Shown here piece after piece: positions 39,082-53,000 of a stretch of DNA of 64,000 bases. The DNA comes from Solea solea. Taxonomy: Eukaryota; Chordata; Actinopteri; Pleuronectiformes; Soleidae. The DNA lies in contig NC_081134.1 of the NCBI RefSeq assembly GCF_958295425.1, forward strand, positions 7,996,054 through 8,060,053. Direction: 5' to 3'. The translations under genes were made by a program, and so were the position numbers. Within the stretch, counting starts at the first letter, position 1; every line of letters starts with the position of its first letter. The notes beneath the pieces are model-generated. The model saw nothing but the letters and a program-made list of their open reading frames with translations. It searched no databases and was not told the origin of the DNA.

Positions 39082-42000
39082 TCATACTTTTGCTGAAACG
39101 AAAAGAAACACAAGAAGTTGTAAAACAAAAAGAAATATGACAGCACAGTGCTTCACAGTGTGACCGTATGAAGTTGGGACTCACAGCACTGGACGGGGAC
39201 CTCCAGGGGAACGTAATTCTGCTGGCACAGATGAACGAAAGCTGACGCTAACCTGCAGGGAGCTCGGGAGGAGCTCGACTCGCACACCGACAAGAACTGC
39301 GTGGGATCCACCTGAACACACAGAAGGATTTGACATTCTGCAGCCACTTTTCAATGTTTTTCATCAAGTCCTGGGAACCTTTTCACATCATGTCACACGT
39401 GACAGTGTAACAAACCTGGGTTTTTACACCTAACAAATGTTGGCTGGCAAAAGTGTGTATTACACCAAGTTTATACAAGAGCGTAGCATACACATGCTGT
39501 ATGATGAGTCAATATAAGACCAACTTTAACCCTTTAACACCGATCCTATCTAAGATGACACATGTGGGGTTATTACGGTCATTTCACTCGCGCTGCTGCA
39601 CAAAGACGGCAAATCAGCGTCTTCAAGACTCAGACAAATGTTATTGTAAATATGTGTTATACTGTTCAAAGTTCAAATTTAACGTGCAAAATCTGGTGTT
39701 CGTGTACAACTACAGTGTTTTTTCTACGTTCTTCATCTTAAATTGTTAATACACTATTTTAACGTGCAGTAAATTTGAAATAGCTGCCAGATATTCAAAG
39801 TTATTCTGTAAAAAACGGGCAAAAGCACTTACTCACAGGACATTTTCTGGCCCTTTTATGGTTAAACTAAGGGAAAAAAAGGCTAGACGGACATTTTAAG
39901 GCTTAGTTAAGTCACATTATTACAATCCAAATCCAAAAACGACGACAGAATTTGACAAACATAACAACGTAACATGATGGTGCCCTAAGACTTTTGCAAA
40001 TTATCGTCTAACTGCGACATTTATAGCAACATCGCTCCCTTTGAACTATGTTCATTTTTTACAGTGTTCTATTTTTCTCATCGTCTCCAGCCGAAGAATT
40101 CCTTATCATCAAATCTTTTAAAAACAGGAAACAGGTCAGGAATGTTTGGTTGAGGACACGTGTTTTCAGTGTCTTCCATAACGGTTTACCTTAATCCTGA
40201 TCTGTTATCGTTCCTGGAAAGACATGCAGTAAAATGTCATCAATGTGAGCTTTGAACTCACTACTCTGAAACAGGAGCCCAGCGGAGAGTCGGGAGAAGA
40301 AAACAGAAAGTCACAGCTCACAGGGCTCCAGGCTGTTGTAGCTGGTGGTCTCATACACTCCTGTGTCATCTGAAGAAAAACACAATGTTAGTTTAAGATA
40401 AGTTGATCATTTCAAACATTTACAAAGGGTTTTGCTAAATGTAATACTGTGACTTTACACTGTTGCCTTAAGTCTGCACTAAATGTTTCCATTTTCATTC
40501 TTGTTCATCTAGTGAAGCTACTTTTCTCTCCTGTTTACAAAGAAATTTGATTCCTGGTCAATTCCTGTTTATTTTGAACATTTTTTTTGTTTGTTTCTCT
40601 ATTTTTTAACGTCAGACCATTAATTGTTTCTGTATGGGTGCATGTATTATTTTATTTCATTTAACATGGACATAGATTACGGGATACAAAACAAAATAGT
40701 TTGTTATATAAAGATAAAAAAAGTAAAGAGGCGTACGTCTCGAAAAGTTCAAGTTAAAAGTCCCATATTCACTCTTTTGAATGGAAAAATGACCAACTTA
40801 AAGTCAAGTTAAAAGTCCCACACAGGCAAAAGTAGAAAAGACACTAAAAGACAAAAAGGAAGAAAAATTTAAATTAAAGACATTTTGAGTGTGTGCTTTA
40901 TGTATTACAATTTTCTTTCCTTCTTTTTCTTGCTTATCTTCTTTTTATTATCATGTTGGGGGAAAATAAATTGTGTCAAGCATAACTGTTTATGTCTTAA
41001 TAGTAAATACAATGACATGCACATTTTAGATAAATGTGCTATGTGTGAGATTTTTTGCATTAAAGTGCTTTTTGCCTCAGTCTTTTCCACACAGGGAAAG
41101 ACACAGTTCATTGAATCGACGATGCATCAGGACAGTGCATTCCTCCTTTAACGACAGTGTGAATGTGCAAACTCGTCGTACCTGCCAGTTGAAGAAAAAA
41201 CTGTCCATGTTTTCTGCTTGAGAGCCGTCAGGCAGAGGAAAATCGTTCCCTGCTTCATTGTCGTTGATCCCTAACAGACCAGTAGACGCACCTGTGATCA
41301 GAAAAAACTATTATTATTATTTTTTTTTTCGTTTTTCCAAGTTCAGTACAAACTCTGGGAACAGGGAAGTCATAAATCCCACAAGAACGTAATGCATGAT
41401 GGCTAATGGTTCTTTGTAGCAGAGAGCATAAATAATACGACAGAAGCCAAGCCAAGATAAGCCTCATATTGTCAAAGATGGCCACTCAGCTTTGGTGTAC
41501 AAATCCCAATGGATGACGTATGTCTTTAAGTTCCAGTGTTTAATAACTAATGAAGCCTTGTGTTACTTCATGTGGGACACAGTAGTCATGCGTCCCAGCT
41601 GTAATCAGCCGAGTTGAACGCACTCCGATCACAGCAACTCTCACACCGAGGCCCTCAAAACCTTTACCTGTTATTCCTGCTTGGGTTCTCTTTTGAAAGT
41701 GGGTTTCCTGCATTGCATTGCATATAAGTAAGAGTTTGTTTTTTGCAGTTTTGTAAGTATGCAGTATGTTTGTAGACGTGTATATAACTGCTTTAAAATA
41801 CACATCTTTTTTATGAACTCTGGGCAAAGCCTTGGTTTTACAGAGGCCGCTTTCTTGCACTGCAGCTTCTACAGCCGCTCAAACAGACACACGTAGTGAG
41901 TGTTTCACACAAACGAGGAACAATATCCACTCTGCTATGTGGACGCCACCGTAGTTCCTTTGACATGATTCTTACTCACTGTACCTTTGAGACACTGTAT

Positions 42001-42505
42001 GAATACAAACCATAGCTCTCTTACCATGTAGCCATCCATCCAAAGTGAAGCTGCACAACTCGAGTGCTCGGTCACATGACACCGACACCCCGTTCTGATT
42101 GGTCACCTGCACAATGTTTGACGCTCTCCTGACAGCGACTCCACTGTCACTGTGGAACATGTGTGTCACAGTTTGGTTGCAGTTGGTCCTCACCTGTGAT
42201 ACAAACATCAACAACATTTTTCATTTACATAAAGCCAAACACAGAAGCCTCTGCTGTTTGTATCAACACTACCACAGAATGCTGTGGCAAAGGAGTGAAT
42301 ACCTGTCCACTCTGCTGAATGTGAATGGTGTCATTGTTCATTTCTACCAGGAGGAGGCTCTGCGCGTCGGAGCGCAGCAGCAGCAGCGTGAATGAAGGGT
42401 CAGTGCTGACGTCCTGGGCGAGGAGCAGTGGACACGAGCCCGGCAGCTCATACAGGTGACCATCGAATGTCACCACGAACTGATCTGCCACCAGCAGAGC
42501 TTGAT
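39082..42505 (-). CDS. LLTP-like gene, von Willebrand D domain and cysteine-rich C-terminus
   Basis: Exons: 42505-42303, 42193-42025, 41291-41182, 40369-40262, 39311-39185, 39092-39082. Domain text: ADQFVVTFDGHLYELPGSCP (D-domain start), NGVSVSCDRALELCSFTLDG, GLLGINDNEAGNDFPLPDGS, then CDFLFSSPDSPLGSCFRVVD and ESSSSRAPCRLASAFVHLC, a C8-like half. The protein ends PVQCSKV. The usual CGLCGNxN of mucin-type D domains is replaced by a GLLGINDNE form, as in lipoprotein-class D domains. The last exon encodes only three residues plus TGA. The 40262 donor GTGAGT overlaps an open continuation that would stop nine codons later; splicing to 39311 restores FRVVDP. Confidence 0.85.
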
Positions 42506-45500
42506 CTTTTTGGAGGGAGACAATGATAAAGACACTTATAATCCATCATTTCCCAGACTTCTGTTTTATACATTTTAAGCTGCGCTACATAGCCCATGGC
42601 CAAGTGGAAAGGGAACGTGGCTTGTAACCAGAGGGTTGCCGGTTAAAGGGCTGGGGTACCTTGCTCCACTGCTCCCCAGACGCTGCTCAATGGCTGCTCC
42701 TAATTCTAGGAAGGTTTCTAGTAAACGATGAGTTAAATGCAGAGAAAGGAATTTCCCTAAGGGGATTAATAAAGTACAAAATACAATACATAGGTCTTGA
42801 TGTTATTATTCTGCCTCTGTTTGGTCTTCGTTAACAAAGAAAGTGTAACATTATAATGTGAAATACTACTAGACCTGAATAAGGGAGTGTTTGTGTGTAT
42901 ACAGCAGCAGCGCAGGGGTGGGCGGGGGCAAGAAGCATTTAACTGCAGAACAAATTTTACATGTTTAATCAGTATTTTGTGAAGTAATGGTACTAATCAT
43001 CTAATCTAATTAGAATATTTTCCCAGTAATTAGTCCCTAAGTACATTTTTTTTATTATCAGGAAATAATGGACGTGTAAAATAAAATGTTAGCAACCCAT
43101 TTCTATTTAATAGGTTGTTGTAAAACTTAAAAGTGCACTTGTTTTACGTTTAAACGGGCTGTCCATGAGCTTCCTCTTGAGGCGGTTGAGTTCAGCACCG
43201 GGTCTGATGGAGACGAGGGTCTGCAGCGGCCTCAGGAGCCACTCCTCCAGGAGGATCTCCACCAGTCCTGCCTTGGCCAACTTTGACTGGTGGAGTGGCG
43301 ACAGCGGCACAGACACAGTCACTGAGCAGCCACTGGGAAAACCATCAGAAGAAAACTTTGAAACTTGCGCTCAAACTAGTGTTTTTTTAACTTTAAAAAA
43401 AAAAAGGTATCTATAAATCACCGTGTTTGTGAAGATTCTCAGACATCCACATTATGTCATTTAAAAGATCTACTTAAGGCAGCTGGACCTCTGGATTCCT
43501 GAAGACGCTTCATGTCTCATCCTAAAGGTATCATTTCAAACTAATGGGCAGTCTAAGGTATTTAACCTCTTAAAGGGTTAGGCTAGGCCACTGGGTCAAC
43601 GACTCACACATGAGCCCCAACAACGCTCAAAGTGATTTTGTTCCCTCTGGCACTAATTAAACCGTAAAAGAATGTCGTCTTCTTCTTCCTTAAATTTTAA
43701 AAGTGTTAAAACACTTTCATACCATCTTTACATAGCTTCAATTAGTATTATTCCAACCATCTGTGTTTTGGCTCGGTCACTTAACCATGTTCGCTTAAAA
43801 CACAAACATCTTATAATTCAATTTCTATTGGAACCGTAAGCCGCTGATCGGCAAAGAAATGACAGATGATGATATGGGAATAATAGCTACAATATGAGAA
43901 TGATACTGTCTTTTAACCTGGCTGTAGTTTTCAGCTCGTCATCAGGGTTTCTCAAGCGTTTTGGGTCCCTTAAAGCAATGAAAAAAAACCCTCATAAATC
44001 TGACACCAATTCAGCATATGCTTCCTGACATTTGTTCCCCTACGCTGTAAAGTTCTCTCTCTGCGACACTCTTACAACAGTACGGTCAGACACCATCATA
44101 TCATCCATCTTCCTACAACATCATTCAGACAAAATGTGATGGCTGCGTTTCCTCGACTTCACACACTGAACTACAGTCATGGTCTGGTTTCATGGAAGTG
44201 AGTGTAGCAATTGACTTAATACGAGCATTTTAATGATGTGTCGTGGGTTTTTGATCTCCATCTATGACTTATCTACAACAGCTAAAAATAATTAACACAT
44301 GGCCAACACATGTACGCCATAATTTGACTGTATGATGCTGTTTGTGACTTGAAATTTCAAGGTGGAAAAACTCAGATATGACACTGGCCGCCTGACTCAT
44401 GATATGGCTTCTACCCAGGAAGAACCAACATGTGGTCATATTAACAAGGCTGACACATTAAAAGTGGTCTTTAGCAAACTCACAAGAGGTTTTTAGTAAG
44501 TTAGAAGAGAATTTTCAAGAATTCCAAGCAAGTCTAGCTGCCTTTGTGAAGCAACTTGTTCCAAAAGCTTCTTTATGACTGTGTACAAGTCTGCAGTTAT
44601 GCAACACAAACTTAAAGTAAAGATTATTTTCATAATCAATAGCTTTTCATATCAAATGTTCTTGTTTTTGTCCATAAACCAAAACGATTCAGTTTTAATG
44701 ATTTCTTTGTCATAGAGAGCAAAGAAACCAGAAAATATTCACTTTTAAGAAGCAGAAAAAAAAAATATGTATATATATGTATATATATATATATATATAT
44801 ATACACATACATGTAAAATGTTTCCCTGCTGCACAGACCAAGATATCTATTGCAGTCATTTAATTACCCCTTCTCCATTCCTATTCTTATGTCACATTAG
44901 TAAATTATTACACTTCATTTATGTGTCAGTCAATTGTCCGTTTACTGTCCTTGTCACGTCTTATTTTACTGTTTTAAATGTAATCACACAGACAGTCAAA
45001 TCCCTTGTATGTGCACTCATACTTGGCCAATAAAGCTGATTGTGATTTATATAGGTCTTGGAAAACAAACCCTACCTGGGGGAGAATTTGTAGACAGAGG
45101 CCAATCGTTTCCTGATTCCAGACAGAGCTGTGGCCAACCTGGTCTCCGTCCAGTGGTAGGTATGCTGTCCTGCCTGATTCAAACAAAACCTCATTGAGAA
45201 CAGATTTGTGAGAATGCTGACATGAATATTAGTATCCTGGATTTTATTCTAGCAGTGGATTCTAATAAGCTTGTAAACTAATATAGGTGCCGTTTAGCCC
45301 CTGGGACACAGAGGGGACATGTTCTGATCACTCGATATAGATAATTTAGTCACCACTGCAGTTGTTAAACAAAAGCTCTAAAAACAGCTTGCAGCAGGAA
45401 ATGTTTATATAATTTATTCATTATCTCGTGCTAATCCTTTGAGGATTCACACCATTTCACACCCACAGTCAATTTAGTATCTCTATTTAACCTAAGCACA

Positions 45501-48500
45501 ATCTGCATCAGAGCTCCTGAGTCAATGATGAGTATATATAGATTAATGGCTTGACAAAGTTTCTTCTTGTTCATTTGTTTCTATCATCTGACAGCTTGTT
45601 TCTATCATCTTTTTTTTTTTTTTTATGTTAAGAGGGAAGCTACATCTTCAGCTTGTCTCTGCCTCAGAAGATAAAGCGGACCTCCGCTTGATAAAGAGGT
45701 CATTATCAGTTCAGTGTTTCACTAGCACAGACTTTGTTCAACATTTGTTTTTGCTCTTACACTAATGTGTCTTCTTTGCAAAACTAAATGCATTAAACAT
45801 GTTTCCAAGTGTTTACCCTCTCCCCCGCTGTGACATGCTCAGGCCCTACTCCACTATCACCACCTTTCCCAGAAGGAGATCAAGGAACTTTTTGAACTTC
45901 ACATCAAGGCCATTAGCTGGATACGCTGTGTCAGATGAAGCCATTGATTCCAAGGTAGAAACTACTTTGACATGAGGAGAGGTGACATGGACAAATGTGG
46001 CTGGAACCATGTGTGGACTTCACAACAGACTTTGAAATACTCAATTCAATTAGCATGAATGGGACGTGTGATCATGTCGCTACAGTGACGCACACAGTGG
46101 ACATCAACAGTACATTTCTGAGCCTGTGAACACACGTGCCTGTGCCTGCACAACAACACTGCATTCTATTAACGTGTGCATTCTGCATTTGTTTTACAAA
46201 GGTCGATCAGTTACTGTAATTATGCTCTCCATCTACTCATCAGCACCAAGAATGTCTTCTGGAAGTAGCAGTTAGCCACCAGGGGGCGACTCCTCTGGCT
46301 GCACAAAGAACTGTGTTTGAATGGAAGACCATGGGAAAATGAGCTTGACTTCTCATGGCAATGTCTCTCTGACCGAGTAGAAAATGACTATTAATGGTCT
46401 CAGTCGCTAGTTTAAGGTCTTTTTTCAATAGACAATGTCACAATTTCACAATGTCAAATATGTAAATGATGTTTCTATTTATAGAAGAATAAGTGTGATT
46501 GAGAGCTAGTATCATACAATGCATGGTTGCAATACAAGTTCATTTTGCAACTGGAGGACTACGTCAATTTCATAGTACAACAGTGTTACAGACAACACAG
46601 CTTCAGTCAAGTTACTGTCGTGAATATCACAGACATCATACAGATGTATCTAGATGCGGCAAGTTTCCTATCACATATCTATCACACTCATTTGCACGCA
46701 CAGGTGCAAGGAGCAATTTGGGGTGAACTCTTTTGGCCATATAGCCTCGCGGAGTCATGCAGTCCAAAATACCTTGGGCTCGCAATAGACCATAACCTCA
46801 GATTTGACAGACATACGACAGACATTCAAAAACAAAGCAACCCGCAAACTAAAAGGACTCATCTCTACTGTTCCACATGCTCCCCCCCCCCCCCCCCCCC
46901 CCCCCCCCGATCCCAACATCCCAGAACACCTCAGAGCCATCACACGCATCACAGACACAATATCACAAGACACCACCCTCCCACTCCTCACACGCTTCTT
47001 CACGATCCTTCCTTCTGAATACAGATACAGAACACTGAGATGCAACAAGGCAGCTTTAAATAACAGCCTGATCCCATCTGCTATAGCAGTTTCAAACAAA
47101 AAACAAATGGCATGTGATGTTCTAAATGTTGTATTGTGCTCTAAATGTGGCATACGTGTACAGAAAAGTCATTTCCCCCTGAGACGATAAACTAACACTG
47201 ATCCACAGTCACTGGGCTATAGTACTATAGTAATGAATGTGTATCATTTACCAAGGCGAGCGAAAAGTGATCACAATTAGCAAGAGAAACAAAGGTGTTC
47301 ATGATGAGGGACAAAATGCATCTGAAAGAGTGCTGAGAAACTTCAAGGAGACATTTGCTGGTTTAGCAATTGGCTCGTGTTGAGCTTAAAACACATGTGT
47401 CCATAAGACTCCTGTGGATACTCCATTCATGGATGTAATGTTTGTGTTTTTGCAGGTAATAACGCAGTCATTTGGTGTTATGTAATGCATCTCCCTGAGG
47501 AGGGCAATATAGAAACATTATAGAAGATCAAACGGTGCCTGGATGTCCTGTAGATGACTCGCTGAACCGAGCGCTAAGTGCGGGAGCATCTGTTTGCTAT
47601 TGGCATGATTTGAGACTAGGCTGGAACTGCATGTGATGTGGACGACTTCAAACAGGGCGCACTTACAGGAGTTTCTCCTGTAATGATCAATTTTCTAAGC
47701 TGAATAAATAAGCACAAGAGTGGCCCAAACACGTAGATCGTTACTGAGCTGGGAAATAAGACACCCACTTTCACGAGAGACCAGATTCTGCAGGCTGCGG
47801 CGGAGATGTAGCGCTTCACGCTATAGCAACCTAAAGTTCTGAACTTTCAACACTTTGGCAAAGACTGATATTTTTTAGAAGTGTGAGTAAAGCAATGAAA
47901 AAAAAAGCGTTCTAATCTGACTTTGTCACCCCATGGGTAAATGTGCTACCATCTTTCCAAATATGAATGATTTAAAAAAAAAAAAATAGGGGGCATGTCC
48001 ACTGGAGGAGTCACACACACACACAGGATCCAGACTTTCTGTTTTACCATCTTACATAAGCATCAGCAAGCATTCATCCTGCTGTTAAGATGTCACTGAG
48101 ATATATACGCACAAAAGTTAGTTTTGATAGATATGTTTTGTTTTTACCATGTTTTGCCAAAGTTTAATGGGAAAATACTAAAAAAATTCCCATTGATGTG
48201 AGGAAGTTGCTAACAGAAGGACGAAAACTCAGACTGATGGAAACATAATCTCCTTGACAGTGATAGGAAAACTACTGTGAATGTTTCTTACTGCATCCAG
48301 GGCAACACCAAAGGTGGTGACGCCGGCCTGGACAAGTGGGCTCAGGTGAGGTTTTCCCAATAGACCATGTAAGACCTCCACCAGCCGGTCAGTCCACAGC
48401 AGCACAGTCTCCCTCCACACTGTGTCCAGTCGATGGCCATTCACATCGTGGTACACAGCTGCCAGAGTGGCCAGTGGTCCTGACGCCGAGGCACGAAACA

Positions 48501-50047
48501 AGGACATACATCAGAATGAACTGGACATGAGAGCAACAGCAACCTGTTTACGTCATTAATGTTACAGGACACAAAACAGTGAGCAGGTCAGAGGTCAGAG
48601 TGTCCTTTCATTCTGGGATCATGTAAGAAAATGAAAAGTAACTAATGACAAAATGAAAAAGATTTTCATGCAGCAGAAAATAAAGGAAAAGAGAATTAGT
48701 TTATGATTCAGGGTTGATTGAAAATTGGAAAGGCATGGAAATAAATGGTCCAAATATATCATGAATACATCGCAGCTTCTGTGTCGGTTGACCTTATGTC
48801 CTTGTACTGTCTCTCTGTACTCACTTCTCAGTTCCTGTTGTCCGAGCAGCGAGGCGTCCTGCAGCAGACTCAGAAAGCGAGGCAAGCTTTCAGTCAGCGT
48901 GCGCCTGAGGCGGCTGTTCTGCCACAGAGCCAACAAACCTCTGTCTCTATGACCGAGCAGAGCCTCAGCTCGCTGGGAAACATGGAGGGACACAGCGCTC
49001 AGCTCCTGGAGCAACTTGCTGTCTCTGGACTGAGATGAGAACCAGTGATCACACATACACATTAAAAGCCATCATACAACTTTATTGCCTATGTTGAGAT
49101 AAGTATTGTCCTCATTTTGTTTACGTTTACCTGCCGCCTGAATTCAGTGAGGAGATGCTGTAATGTCTTGATTCTTTCTAACACTTTCTTCCACATTCGA
49201 GAGCTCAGATACTGAATCCGTGCCTGTTTTGAAAACAACAACAAACACGGAATAAAATGTCTCTCATCAAATGTTATGCTCTATCGAAGCTGAGATGATG
49301 TTCTTCTTTATACTGGTGTTTTACGTGGTGGTTATACCGGTACCTCAGCTGAACTTAGACTCTCCAAACAGCCACTGGCTCTCAGCATCAGCCTCTGATC
49401 GAGAGTTCCCACAGACACACGGCCCAGACTCACAGATTTACTGCCGCTGTCTCTTTTCTCGACATCAACCATCAAACTGTGATTTGTCCCTACACATGCC
49501 ATCAGCGTGAGGTCCTCAAAAAGGCCTGGACCTAGATATGAGATGAGTTTGTTAGGATCATAAAGTTTAGTTGACATTTTTTGATGAATGTACTGCATTT
49601 ACCATTCATATAACCAGCTGTGGTGTGAAGACATCGTCCCTCTATTGTCCCATTCAGCCATATCTTCTCTGTGCGGTCTAGTCTGGCCTGCAGCTGGAGA
49701 CCAGAACTCCGAGGCCAGGACAGGGCACTGGCCCCCACTTCCACACTCCAGTTACCGATCCTAGACTGTGATGTACATACAAACATTTGTATTTCAACTC
49801 ACTGATAAACAAAGGAAAGACACTGCCACACTGTTTGTTAAACCAAACTTTCATCATTTGTTTTCAGCCAAGGATCATCTACATTGTCGTATTGTGAAAG
49901 ACAAGCCAATATACACTAACAGGTCACTTTATTAGGTACACCTGTTCAGCTACTTGTTAATGCAAATATCCACTCAAAGTGGTCAGTGAGTGTATATAAT
50001 GTAATTCCATTGCACTTAATACAAAATCTAAATAAGATGATAGCTGC

Positions 50048-50086
<39 letters not shown>

Positions 50087-53000
50087 AAGCAGCAAAAATG
50101 AGAAACGTAACAGGATTGATTTAACCCTGTGAAAGTAACATTACAGGGACATGTTTGTGTTGTTTTTGCTCCAGATGGTTTTTCAATTGTTTACCTCAGA
50201 GAAAAGAGTCATGTTGGTGACCTGAGAGGAGGAGGAGTTGACGAAGGCAAGGGTGAGGCTACATTGGTCGGGGTGTCCTGTCACAGAGATACGGGACTGT
50301 GTGTATAACAGCTCGTCTCCTGAGATCACTCTGTGGGTTCCTGACCATGAAAGAGTCTAAGACACACACACACATACACACACACGCCCACAGACAAACA
50401 GAGACACACACATGTTTATTGAAACGGGTTGTTAGGCTTCTCCCAGGATGCCTCTTCATCATGTTACCCGTACATGACAAGACAAGCAGAGACAGAGTGT
50501 TTGTGGACTCACGGGCTGTGGGGGGCAGAGGCCCAGGAGCACTGTGTGTTCCACACGGTCCCTGAGGTTGGTTTGGACTTTGGCCAGCAGTGTGTGTGAA
50601 GGACAAGGTGCGGGAGACACTTTATCCAACACAACATGAACCTGCAGTGTGTGGATTCCCCGAGGTCCCTTCTACAAATGACAGTGGCACAAACTGAGTT
50701 TGTTTGTTTGTTTGTTTGTTTATATTTGGTGTGTGAGCCAAGTGTGGCAAGGAGTACCTGGTACTTCATGCCTTGTTTGACACTCCTGTTGTTCCATCTT
50801 AGCTCCGCATTTTGTGAATATGAGTTTCCCTCCAGACCGACTGACACGCAGCCTTTAACAGAAGACGCCGCCATCTACACACACACACACACACACACAC
50901 ATCCATCATAATCTGCAATAAGATGTGTATCAATGTCCATGATGATATTGCAAAGGATTGACTGACCTGTTGTGTTGAGAACATGGCACATGCCTGCCCC
51001 CTGCTGGAGTTGGTCTGCCACTGTTTGTTCAGGCTGAGAGAAACATTGACAGGGACGGTGCTGTTCCATGACAGATGTGTCTGCATGCAAAAATAAAAAT
51101 AAAAACCCATTAGACTTAAGCACACAACTGTCTCACAGAATGAATATGCTCTAAATAATAAAATGCTTCTTTAGTTCCCCCCTCCAGTTTCCTTTGGTTG
51201 AATGATTACTTCTGCTGAGGAGGTTATGTTTGTTATGTTTTTGGCATAAGTTTGTCTGTAAGTGACAAGGCTAAAAAAAGAAAAGGAATTTTCTAGGAAA
51301 GTCGCTTATAAAATTAAGAATTTCATATTGGGTGGTGATCAGGATATGGATCTATAGTGAGTATTTTTATAAAAACATTTGATATGGAGTATTGCTTGTT
51401 AGTTTCTGACTTTGTTTGTTGTTCAAAAGTATAAAATATTTTAATGCACAGTGCACTGTGCATTGAATTTTTTTTTTATCTCCAACAAGCCAGACAAAAT
51501 GAAAATAAGATGTAAGGAGTATTTGGAAGCAGAATTTTGTCACATTGTGCAAAGATATCCAAATAAAGATGTCCATTCATATTTAATACAATTAAAAATG
51601 AACAGAGTGATGCATAGTATACTGTCGTTGCATGGGTATGCACCACTATGAACTCTATTCTAAAGTGATTTGGTTGTCACTGTGTGTTTGTTGCCTCAGT
51701 CACTGGTAAGTGTTTGTCTACAAACACGTACTGGCAAAAGTCTTTCTTACTTCTCTTTTTAAATGAAAAGATAGAAGTCATAGTCCATGAATTATTGTTC
51801 ATCATGTTTGAACTAAATTGGGAAAGAAAGTTTTAGGGCACCTGGTACTTGGTATAATTTGCAGTCTGATCTTCAGCTTCAAAACCTAGTAACCCTGAAC
51901 AGGTCGCCAATATTCAAGTGTTTTAAATTAGCAAGGTCATTTCAGTATTTCTGACTAGAAATGTAACTTTCCTATCAGGTCTCCTTTTAAAGAAAATCCT
52001 TGACCTCATTGAATCAAACCTGGTTAAATGAAAAAAAGAGGAATAACCTGTTATAGATAGTTATAAGTAGGGTCGCATATATTGATCTCATCATATCTTC
52101 TCTAATAAGTTAAAATGCATATATACTAACATCTGTGAACATCTGTACCTGGTGGCTGCTGCGCTGTTGACTCTGCGAGCTGCGGGACACTGTGTGAAGG
52201 AACAGCTGACTCAGTGTGAGGGAGAACGGCTGTTCCAGCTCAAGTCTGGTCTCATTGATCTTCTCTGACTGACTCCAGGAGCTGAGCGCTCTGACCTTCA
52301 GAGGAACAATCATCACACCTCATCACCACAGACAGCAGAAGAGACATCTTCACGTTTGATAAAGATTTTTCTTTTTTTCTTTTTTCGTTATTTAATTCAT
52401 TATAGCAGCAGTTTCTGGTGGGGTCAGGACTGTCCTCACATATCAGGTGATATGTGATTTTGTATTTTTGTAGTTTAAAGGGGTGATGTAGATTAGATGG
52501 AGATGAAAGACAATGTTAAAAGGCTTTTATTGGCTGCCAGCCATTTTCAGCGCAGGACTGCCAAGTGTTTTACAGCCTTTTGAATGATTGTCCACGACTC
52601 ACAAAACATTGTGTTCTATGACTATGTAAACACAGAAACTACCAAAAGAATTTAAATTTGAATTGCAGTCTATAGATGAGTTAAGGTTTTACCTGCTCCA
52701 GTCGCCCATGTCTCATCCAGCCCAGTGACACACTGTCTAGTCTGCCCTGTAAAGAGTGCTCCATTGTCGCCTCCAGGCTGGTCCACCGAGGAATGCATTT
52801 GATATGAACTGAGAAAAGATTGAGACCTCAACAATCCATTCACAATGTCGAGCTGTGATTTTATCACCAACATGTATGATGGAAATTGTGGTGTAGCTCT
52901 TAGCACGGTTGGTTTGGCAGTGGTTTACCCTTCAGCGTATGGTTTCCCATCTCCAGGGCTGGAGGAGCAGAGTACAGAGCAGACAGGCTAAACTCCTGAT

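Noticed and set aside
40312..40369. Alternative C-terminus reading YETTSYNSLEPCEL from the exon at 40369
   Set aside because: It needs phase 2, whereas the previous exon ends in phase 0; the phase-0 reading gives SSPDSPLGSCFRV, which fits the D-domain tail and joins to VDPTQFL.
45076..45186. Reading TAYLPLDGDQVGHSSVWNQE for the exon near 45.1 kb
   Set aside because: That frame ends in phase 0 and cannot join the next exon's phase-2 acceptor; the helical reading fits both neighbours. Kept as a stated uncertainty.
46755..47153. Minus-strand ORF with a poly-glycine run
   Set aside because: It is the antisense of the poly-C tract inside the retroelement remnant.
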